From positions 1 to 32,774 of the forward strand of contig CAMQZA010000006.1 of assembly GCA_947039545.1 (NCBI GenBank): a stretch of DNA of 32,774 nucleotides. Direction: 5' to 3'. Below the pieces are notes generated by a model. It was given only the letters and a program-made list of their open reading frames with translations. It searched no databases and was not told the origin of the DNA. Below are positions 9,443-16,245 of the stretch, one piece after another; the first letter of the stretch is position 1; every line of letters starts with the position of its first letter. The DNA comes from an uncultured Ureaplasma sp. Lineage in GTDB: Bacteria > Bacillota_I > Bacilli_A > Mycoplasmatales > Mycoplasmoidaceae. Made by a program: the position numbers and the translations under genes.

Positions 9443-9688
9443 ATGGCTAATATTCAATCTAATATAAAAAGACATAATCAAGATGAAAAAAAGCGATTTC
9501 TAAATCATTCTAAAAATTCTGAAATGAGAACTGCTATTAAAAAAAATAAAGCAAATCCAACAGAAGAAAATTTGGTTAAAATATATTCATTAGTTGATAA
9601 AGGTGCTAAAAATAACCGGATTCATAAAAATAAAGCTAATAGAATTAAATCAAGAAATAGCAAATTATTAAATCAAATAAATAACTAA
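9443..9688 (+). CDS. rpsT: 30S ribosomal protein S20
   Basis: S20 binds 16S rRNA helices at the base of the small subunit. The 81-residue product begins MANIQSNIKRHNQDEKKR, the usual S20 N-terminus, and continues AIKKNKANPTEENLVKIYSLVDKGAKNNRIHKNKANRIKSR (cited in part) with the family's conserved end. The ATG at 9443 has AAGGA just upstream; an earlier TTG at 9428 would overlap this site and was not chosen. It includes a CGG codon (in NNRI), so CGG is read here. Monocistronic, with its own terminator. Confidence 0.96.
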   Translation: MANIQSNIKRHNQDEKKRFLNHSKNSEMRTAIKKNKANPTEENLVKIYSLVDKGAKNNRIHKNKANRIKSRNSKLLNQINN

Positions 9689-9712
9689 AAAAACAATTCA
9701 TTGTTTTTTTTT
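9687..9712 (+). terminator. rpsT terminator
   Basis: Inverted repeat starting within the stop codon: AAAAAAACAA (9687-9696), loop TTCA, TTGTTTTTTT (9701-9710), followed by more T. Short but followed by the expected U-run. Confidence 0.7.
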
Positions 9713-9869
9713 ATATATATATTGTCTTAAAAAATATAAATAAATATCATTGTGTTAATAACAAGTATATAAAAGATTTTTTTAGTTGTGATTAATATAA
9801 ATATTAATATAACTAAATATCAAAGATATAAAAGATTTTTATTAATCTTAATATAACAAGATATATATA
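9713..9869. repeat. Non-coding AT-rich stretch with short direct repeats
   Basis: No frame, tRNA cloverleaf or stable RNA is visible. The 15-mer ATATAAAAGATTTTT occurs at 9767-9781 and again at 9826-9840 (59 bp apart), and the motif AATATAAC follows each copy. Both copies lie between two terminators of converging genes, so nothing is known to be transcribed across them. Confidence 0.5.
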
Positions 9870-9904
9870 AAAAAAAATACATAATTTATTTATGTATTTT
9901 TTTT
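9870..9904 (-). terminator. Terminator of the 387-residue unknown gene
   Basis: 15-bp perfect stem (arms 9870-9884 and 9890-9904, core TACATAA/TTATGTA) with A-run and T-run on either side, 20 bp past the stop codon at 9925. It can work in both directions. Confidence 0.75.
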
Positions 9905-9924
9905 ATATATAAAGAATAATTAAA

Positions 9925-11088
9925 TTATCCTGATATTTTTTGAGCTCATTTTTGTTCATGATTTTTTCTAAATGAAACTATTTTTTGAGTTAATTCATTA
10001 CTAAAATTAGTTGCTCTTGCATTTAATGCATCTAAATTAACTGAATTTTGTTTAAAAGCAGCTGCTTTTCTTAATTCAACAGTTAATGCTTGTTGAGCGA
10101 TAGAAATTTGTTGTTTTCCAATAGATTCATTATTAGCTAAAATAGCAGCTGTTTCTCTTTTAGCAAATTCTCTAAGAATAAAAGCTCTTAATTCTAAATC
10201 AGCAATATCATTAAATTTTTCTAAAACAATAATAGATGCTGGATTTGCAATTTTAGCATCAGTATTTTTAGCAATAACTGTTGAATAAGGAGTTCTAGCA
10301 TAGTTTTTACCAGCTTGATCAACAAGAACTAGTGGAATTTGATTTAATGGTTGTTCTGGTAAAGAAACTAAATTAGGTAAATCAGAAACATCAATTTTTA
10401 CTCATTCAGCATTTGCATTATTATCAGAAATAAATTTTCTAATTTCATTAATATAAATGTTTTGACTAGTTAAATCATTTTTTTCAATATTACTTACAAC
10501 ACTTAATAATTTTTTAACTTGAACATCATGAATTTGTGCAAATTTTGCTTTTTGCATTTCAGCTTTTGCTGGATCTTTTGAAGCTAATGCAACAATTTTA
10601 TTTTGAGCATCTTGATATTTAAGAGCATCAGTTTTTTGTTGTTTTGCAAAGAAATCTAAAGCTTTAGCATGATTGTTAAATCTATTTTCTCTAATTTTTT
10701 GAATTGAAGCAGATTTTCTTTTTAAAACATCTAGTTTTCTACTTACTTTTTTAAATTCGTTTTGTGCTTTTGAAGTTAAAACACCAGCAGCAAAATCATA
10801 AGTTCTAATAGCATTTGCAATACTTTCAGGTTTATGTTCATTAACAATAACTAAAGTTGAAATATCAGATTTAAGATCAGATGGTCCAAAACATAAAAGT
10901 GGTAATACACCAGTTCTTGTTGAATCATCTCTTGTAGGTTGTCCACCTGGTACAAAAGAAGGGATTATCATTTGTTCTTGAGTTTTTAATGAAACACCTA
11001 TTTCATCAATACATTTAATTAAATCAATTTTACTTTTAACAACTGGTTGGTTGTTAGCAGGCATATTCATATTTTGTTCATTAGCCAT
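9925..11088 (-). CDS. Unrecognised 387-residue soluble Ala/Lys/Gln-rich protein
   Basis: I do not recognise a family. The product begins MANEQNMNMPANNQPVVK; there is no signal peptide, lipobox or membrane helix. An ordered-looking first part (IIPSFVPGGQPTRDD, VLPLLCFGPSDLKSDIS, LVIVNEHKPESIANAIRTYD) is followed by long helical, probably coiled-coil segments (about 105-215: KKVSRKLDVLKRKSASIQKI, HAKALDFFAKQQKTDALKY), a Pro-containing linker (VSLPEQPLNQIPLVLVDQAG) and a second Ala-rich helical part to the end KWAQKISG. Two Trp (both TGA). The amino-acid make-up is much less Asn/Ile-driven than the neighbours, as in abundant, selected proteins. Single gene, strong AGGAGA site and its own terminator suggest high expression; a structural or cytoskeletal role is only a guess. 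Confidence 0.85.
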
Positions 11089-11173
11089 TATTTTTCTCCT
11101 ATTTTATATTTTAATAATATTTATATATTAACATAAAAAATAAAAAAGAATTAATATTTTATCTAATTTTTTT
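11089..11173 (-). promoter_or_regulatory. Promoter region of the 387-residue unknown gene
   Basis: 85 bp between the sufB stop and this gene, both on the minus strand. It contains T-rich tracts directly after the sufB stop and TAATAT/TATAAA hexamers closer to the gene, any of which could be a -10. No clear sufB hairpin terminator is visible, so read-through from suf is possible. Confidence 0.35.
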
Positions 11174-12487
11174 TTATTTCATTAATCTATTTAATTCAAC
11201 AGCGTATTCCATTGGTAATTCTTTATTAAATTGGTCTATAAAACCCAAAACAAGTAGGTTTTCAGCTTTTTTATTATTAAATCCTTTACTTGTTAAGAAA
11301 AATAATTGTTCTTCTGATATTTTTGAAATTTGAGCTTCATGTTCAATAACTGATGACATATTTTCTATTTTTTCATATGGATATGTATATGATTCTAGAT
11401 TTGGTGATAAAAGTAAATTATCACAAACAATTTTTGAATATGAATTTTTAGCACTTTTTTTGATATTCACATAACCTCTAAAATAAGTTTTAGAATTCTC
11501 ATAACCAATTGTTTTTGAAATGATACTACTTTTAGTATTTTCACCAATATGAATCATTTTAGCGCCAGTGTCTTGAATAATATGTTCTTTAGCTTTTGCT
11601 ATTGAAATACAATTACCACTAGAATTTTTACCTATTAAAATACATGTTGGAAATTTAATATTATGTTTAGAACCTAAATTACCATCAACTCAAGTCATAC
11701 TTGCATCTTCTTGAACAATCGCTCTTTTAGTTACATAATTTAAAACGTTATCTGATCAATTTTGAATAGTTGTATATTTCATCTCAGCATTCTTTTCAAC
11801 ATATATCTCAACAACAGCTGCATGAAGATTATTATCGTCATAAACTTCAGCAGTGCATCCTTCTATATAATGTAAACTACTATTTTCGTCTAAAATAATT
11901 AAAGTTCTTTCAAATTGACCCATATTTTTTGATTGGAGTCTAAAATATGAATGCAATGGTTTATCTAGTTTTGTATTTTTAGGAACATAAATAAAAGTTC
12001 CTCCAGATCATACTGATGTGTTTAGAGCTGCATATTTATTATCAGTATAAGGAACTAATTTATTAAAATATTTTAAAAATAATTCAGGATGTTTTTTATA
12101 AGCTGTATCAGTATCTAGGAAAATAATTTTTTTATCTTCTAATTCCTTATTAAAGGAATGATAAACTGATTCTGATTCATATTGAGCATTAATTCCATCT
12201 AAATATTTTTTTTCAGTTTCAATAACATCTAATTTTTCAAAAATATTTTTAATATCTTTATCAACATCATTTCAATCTTCTTTTATTGAAAAATTATTTT
12301 TTTTGAAATAAATAAAATCATTAAAATTAATATCCTTTAAATCTTCTTCACATCAAACAGGGTTTTTTTGTAATAAAAAAGATTCATAAGCTTTTAATCT
12401 TATGTTTAACATTTTTTCATCTTCTTGTTTTAATTGAGAAATTTCTTTAATTATTTCTGGATTAATACCTTTTTTTATTTTAAGCAT
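11174..12487 (-). CDS. sufB: SUF Fe-S cluster scaffold protein SufB
   Basis: SufB is the core scaffold of the SufBCD complex, where sulfur and iron are joined into Fe-S clusters. The 437-residue product is a little short for the family (about 465). Seen: [31 protein letters not shown], the β-helix motif IEGCTAEVY, and [18 protein letters not shown]. Residues corresponding to the E. coli cluster-assembly Cys405 and Glu434 appear as [11 protein letters not shown] and [24 protein letters not shown] (cited in part). Three internal TGA codons are Trp (Cys-Glu context, SVWSGG, MTWVDG). It overlaps the end of sufU by 8 nt, so the sufS-sufU-sufB unit is translated together. Confidence 0.96.
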
Positions 12488-12923
12488 TTTTTATATCTCT
12501 TATTAAATTAGTAATTGAGTCGTAGCCAATTAAAGCACACTTAATTCTATTTTGTTGTTTATTAATATTTTCAAACGCAATAGCTTCATTTAAAATTTCT
12601 TTATTATATTCTATATTATCAATCATTTTTTTATATTCATTAATTATAATTTGTGCTTCTGATAATGATTTTTTTAAAATATTATTACATAGAATATCTG
12701 TTGAAGAAGTTGAAATAGCGCAACCTACACCTATAAATTTTATATCAACAATAATATTGTTATTCATTTTAATAAAAAATTCAAAATCATCAATACATGA
12801 TTCTGATTTATTATGATAACTTTTATATTCTGTTTTGTCTTCTAAAGAATCTACTTTATTATCTGGAAAATCATAGTGTTCTAAAATTATTTGTTTATAC
12901 AAATCTTTATTATAAGATGCCAT
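12480..12923 (-). CDS. sufU: SufU-type sulfur acceptor / Fe-S scaffold
   Basis: SufU takes persulfide sulfur from SufS (a zinc-dependent sulfurtransferase in Bacillus). The 147-residue product keeps the three Cys and the Asp of the site: Cys43-x-Asp45 (SESCID), Cys68 (GVGCAISTSS) and Cys129 (RIKCALIGYD), closely matching the B. subtilis spacing (41, 66, 128). The usual Gly after the first Cys is Ile here. The segment between the second and third Cys has the length expected of SufU rather than IscU. AAGGAG site inside the end of sufS; 14-nt overlap with sufS and 8-nt with sufB. Confidence 0.94.
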   Translation of the reverse strand: MASYNKDLYKQIILEHYDFPDNKVDSLEDKTEYKSYHNKSESCIDDFEFFIKMNNNIIVDIKFIGVGCAISTSSTDILCNNILKKSLSEAQIIINEYKKMIDNIEYNKEILNEAIAFENINKQQNRIKCALIGYDSITNLIRDIKNA

Positions 12924-14109
12924 TTATTTCATCTCCTTTTTTAAAATTATCTAATAATTCGAATAATTTATCAATCTCTGATACTGTATTATAAATAGAA
13001 AAAGACATTCTAACAACGCCATCACAATTTAAAACATCATTAAGTAATTTAGCACATGAAAATCCTGATCTTACTATAAATCCTTTTGTTCCAAGATAAC
13101 TTGCTAAATCTTGACAAAAAACACCTTCAATATTAAAAGACATAATTCTTGAATTTTTTAAATTATAAATAATAATATTTTTTATTTTTGAAAGTTTTTC
13201 AATAGCATAACTAATTAATTTATCTTCATATTTAGAAATATTTTCATATCCTACTTCATTAATAAATTCTAATGAACCTAATCAACCATATATTCCAGCT
13301 ATATTAAGGGTCCCACCTTCAAATTTTGAGTAATTATCTTTATAATCAAATTTTTGTTCTCTAATATTAGAATTCATTCCTCCACCAAATTTAAAAGGTT
13401 TAATTTTAGTAATTAATTCTTTTTTAATATAAGCACCACCAAGTCCTGTTGGTCCAAATAATTTATGACAACTAAAAGCTGCGAAATCAACATCATAATC
13501 TTTTAAATCTACTGAATAATGTTGAATTACTTGAGCTATATCTAAACAAATAAAAATATTTTTATTGAATTTTCTAATTGCTTCAATTATTGGTTTTGCA
13601 TCAATCTTATTTCCAAGAACATTTGAAGCTGCTGTAAATGAAACTATTTTAGTTTTATTTGTTAATTGAGCAATAAAATCTTCTGGTTTTAAATCAATTT
13701 TATCCATATCAACAAATTTAATTTTTAAATCATGTTCATCTCTTAAATTATATCAAGGTAAAAGATTTGAAGCATGTTCTAAATGAGTTAATATTATTTC
13801 ATCATCTTTTGAAACAAATTCTCTAAGAGATGTGGCAATCATATTTAAAGATTCTGTAGCACCTGATGTAAAAATAATTTCATTATAATTAACATTAAAA
13901 AAATCAGCAGTTTTTTTTCTTACTTCTTCAACAATAATACTGGCTTTATTAGCAAAATTTGAATCTGTATTATGAGAATTAGATGACTGATTCACATAAT
14001 ATTCATTTATTTTATCAATTACAATTTGAGCCTTTAAAGTTGTAGCAGCACTATCAAAATAAACCAAATCTGGATTGTTTTTAAATCATGGAAAATATTT
14101 CTTATACAT
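12910..14109 (-). CDS. sufS: Cysteine desulfurase SufS
   Basis: PLP enzyme that takes sulfur from cysteine and hands it to SufU. The 399-residue product has the family length. Seen: YFDSAATT at the N-terminus, IFTSGATESLN, the PLP-stacking His in THLEHASN (about 112), LDIAQVIQH, the PLP lysine in SCHKLFGPTG (Lys216), FEGGTLNIAG, and the catalytic Cys352 in RSGFSCA. The family form is usually R[ST]GxHCA, so the residue before the Cys (Ser for His) is a small departure. Two Trp codons are TGA. First gene of the suf unit, diverging from the peroxiredoxin gene. Confidence 0.96.
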
Positions 14110-14196
14110 TTAAATTCCTTATATAATAAATAAATAATATTAATATTATTAATAAAAATATTATAGTTATAAATATACATTTAGGAGAATATATTT
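14110..14196. promoter_or_regulatory. Divergent sufS / peroxiredoxin promoter region with a palindrome
   Basis: 87 bp that must drive both genes. It holds a perfect 18-nt palindrome, AATAATATT-AATATTATT, at 14133-14150, near the middle. Possible -10 hexamers lie on both sides (TATTAT/TATAAA toward the peroxiredoxin). In such AT-rich DNA palindromes arise easily by chance, so an operator role is a suggestion only. An AGGAG site precedes the peroxiredoxin ATG. Confidence 0.4.
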
Positions 14197-14793
14197 ATGA
14201 TAGTTACAAAAAAAGCTTTTGATTTTACTGCTTTAACAGTTATGGGAGATAATGAAATAAAACAAACTAACTTATCTGATCACATGGGAAAAAATGGAAT
14301 AATTTTATTTTTTTATCCAAAGGATTTTACATTCGTTTGTCCTTCAGAAATAATTGCTTTTGACAATAAGTTGGAAGAATTTAATGAAAAGGGTTACAAC
14401 ATTATTGGTTGTTCAGTTGATAATGAATTTTGTCATTTAGCTTGAAAAAATACAGAAGTTAATAAAGGCGGAATAGGACAAATAAGATATCCTTTAATTT
14501 CTGATATTAAAAAAGAAATTTCAAAAGAATATGATGTGTTATTTGATGAAAGTGTTTCTTTAAGAGCAAGTTTTTTAATTGATAATAAGATGACTATAAG
14601 ACATTGTGTTATCAACGATTTACCTTTAGGTAGAAGTATTGATGAAATGCTAAGAATGGCTGATGCTTTAAATTTTCATAATGAAAATGGCGATGTTTGT
14701 CCTGCAAATTGAAAAAAAGGTAGTGAAGCTATGAAAGCTACTCCAGAAGGTGTTAGCAATTATTTAAAAAATAATTCAAATGATTTAAAATAA
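14197..14793 (+). CDS. 2-Cys peroxiredoxin (AhpC/Prx family)
   Basis: Reduces hydrogen peroxide and organic peroxides using paired cysteines. The 198-residue product carries FFYPKDFTFVCPSE with peroxidatic Cys48 and NGDVCPANW with resolving Cys168, the typical 2-Cys layout. SVDNEFCHLAW and RHCVIND are the family's SVDS..HLAW and RH.VIND, each with an extra Cys (79 and 137); Cys72 is also present. The C-terminus continues about 25 residues past the Cys. Trp in LAWKN and ANWKK use TGA. It lies between sufS and sufD; its electron donor (thioredoxin or AhpF) is not in the window. Confidence 0.96.
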
Positions 14794-14822
14794 TAATTAG
14801 ATTTTTTCACTAATTATTTTTT
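14792..14822 (+). terminator. Peroxiredoxin terminator, overlapping the end of sufD
   Basis: 9-bp perfect stem AATAATTAG / CTAATTATT (14792-14800 and 14810-14818) and a T-run. The sufD stop codon (14797-14799 on the other strand) is inside the left arm, so the same hairpin may serve both converging genes, though the minus-strand U-run is weaker. Confidence 0.7.
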
Positions 14823-15396
14823 CAAAATAATTTGATTTGTCTTCATTCAAGTTTTTTAAAACTAAATGAAAATGGGATCAAATTATTTTTTTTATTGCCT
14901 CTGTCTTAGAAAAATTCCTTGACATTAAAAATCATAAAATATCTTTATTAATTGCTCCAATATTACATGAATGATTAGCTTCTAGTTCGTTACTAGATAC
15001 TTCAAAAATTGGTTTCATAATAACTGAAGTATTTTCTTCATCAATTATTCCATTTAAAAGAAAAATTATTTTATTATTTGAAAAATTTTCAATAATTTTA
15101 CCATTAACTTTAATATCTAATGTTTTTTCATTTTTACATAGATAATTAATGTTAATTTTTGCATTATTGTTACTTGAGCAAAAATTAATTAAAATATCAA
15201 TTCTTTTTTTTATATTATTGATTCCAGAAATATTCAAATTTAAATTTGATGAAAACAAATTAATTTCTAATTTTAAAATATCAATAGAATTATCAATATC
15301 CAAAATATTAAAATCAACATCTTGATTATAATAATTATATTCTTCATTATTTTTTTTATCTAATAGTAAAAAACTATCAACTTTTATTTTTTTCAA
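14797..15396 (-). CDS. sufD: Short SufD-like subunit of the SufBCD complex
   Basis: 199 residues, less than half of a normal SufD (about 430). The N-terminal 100 residues are Asn/Ile-rich and I can only see β-strand-like alternation. The C-terminal part is SufD-like: PIFEVSSNELEANHSCNIGAI carries His142, which corresponds in position to E. coli SufD His360, followed by the family-type helix ILWFLMSRNFSKTEAIKK (TGA Trp). The start is TTG at 15396: a GGAA binding site overlaps the sufC stop 8-12 nt upstream, and the first ATG in frame is over 120 codons further on. It follows sufC by 7 nt. SufB paralogue is the alternative label, but SufB is already present. Confidence 0.85.
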
Positions 15397-15403
15397 AATA
15401 TTC

Positions 15404-16135
15404 CTATTTATTTAAATATTTATTAAATCCTTTTTTTAATGTTTCATTAGCTGTTTCATAATCACCAGTTTGAATTATTTTGCCATTACCAATTAAAAAG
15501 AATTTATTAGGTTTTAATCTTTCAATTAATTTTATATTATGTGTAATAAAAATAATTGTTTTTCCTTTTTCTTTTTCTTCTAAAAGAATATCAATAATTG
15601 TTTCATAAGTATCAACATCTAATCCCGAATCAATTTCATCAAGCATTATTATTTTAGGATTTAATAATAACATTTGCATGATTTCATTTTTCTTTTTTTC
15701 TCCACCACTAAAGCCTTGATTAATATATCTTTTTAATATACTTTTATCAAAATTAACTTTTTCAAGATAAGTATTAATTTTTTTATATGATTCAAAAATT
15801 GAAACTTTTTCATTTGAATTTTCTTTTAATAGTGAATTATAAAAATCAATATTAGTTATTCCATTAATTTCAATAGGACTTTGAGAAGATAGAAAAAAAC
15901 CTAATTTAGCTATTTCACTTGTATTCATATTTGTAATATTTATATCGTTATAAAAAATATCTCCATGAGATATTTTAAATGAATAGTGATTCATTATTGA
16001 CTTTAAAAGTGTTGATTTACCATGTCCATTGGGACCCAAAATAACAACAGTATCACCATTATTAATTGTTATATCTATTTCTTTTAAAATTTCGTTATTC
16101 TCTACTTTAACTGATAATTTATCAATTTTAAGCAT
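15404..16135 (-). CDS. sufC: SUF system ATPase SufC
   Basis: ABC-type ATPase that drives conformational change in SufB-SufD; cytoplasmic, not a transporter. The 243-residue product has Walker A GPNGHGKST (Lys40), the SufC-specific signature stretch SGGEKKKNEIMQMLLL, Walker B with the extended LDEIDSGLDVDT, and the H-loop ITHN. Those motifs distinguish SufC from other ABC ATPases. I chose the ATG at 16135 (MLKIDKLSV) because it gives normal length; an in-frame ATG 60 nt upstream exists. The binding site GGAAG is modest. Forms a two-gene unit with sufD. Confidence 0.97.
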   Translation of the reverse strand: MLKIDKLSVKVENNEILKEIDITINNGDTVVILGPNGHGKSTLLKSIMNHYSFKISHGDIFYNDINITNMNTSEIAKLGFFLSSQSPIEINGITNIDFYNSLLKENSNEKVSIFESYKKINTYLEKVNFDKSILKRYINQGFSGGEKKKNEIMQMLLLNPKIIMLDEIDSGLDVDTYETIIDILLEEKEKGKTIIFITHNIKLIERLKPNKFFLIGNGKIIQTGDYETANETLKKGFNKYLNK

Positions 16136-16245
16136 TGTAATCTTCCATATATATGAGTAACATATTTCTACTTTTAATAAAATACATTTTAACATAATTT
16201 TATATAATTATTATATAATAATAATGTTTTATAAAATGAGGTTTT
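16136..16245. promoter_or_regulatory. Divergent sufC / lipoprotein promoter region with a PerR/Fur-like palindrome
   Basis: 110 bp between diverging genes. Toward the lipoprotein two TATAAT hexamers occur (16203-16208 and 16214-16219). The first lies wholly, and the second nearly wholly, inside a perfect 9-1-9 inverted repeat, TTATATAAT-T-ATTATATAA, at 16200-16218. Its inner 13 bases (TATAATTATTATA) equal the core of the Bacillus PerR box TTATAATNATTATAA; the flanking pair differs. Two adjacent -10 elements could also create this pattern by chance. sufC must also start here; no single minus-strand promoter stands out. Confidence 0.45.

Noticed and set aside
9713-9869. Possible tRNA or small stable RNA
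   Set aside because: No cloverleaf, no GC-rich stem and no T-loop sequence could be found.
11174-14109. Apparent pseudogenes: suf genes broken by several stops
   Set aside because: All interruptions are TGA at Trp positions; under code 4 the frames are intact.
16136-16195. 20-residue N-terminal extension of SufC from an upstream ATG
   Set aside because: Extension lacks SufC features and would run through the promoter region; ATG 16135 gives normal length.
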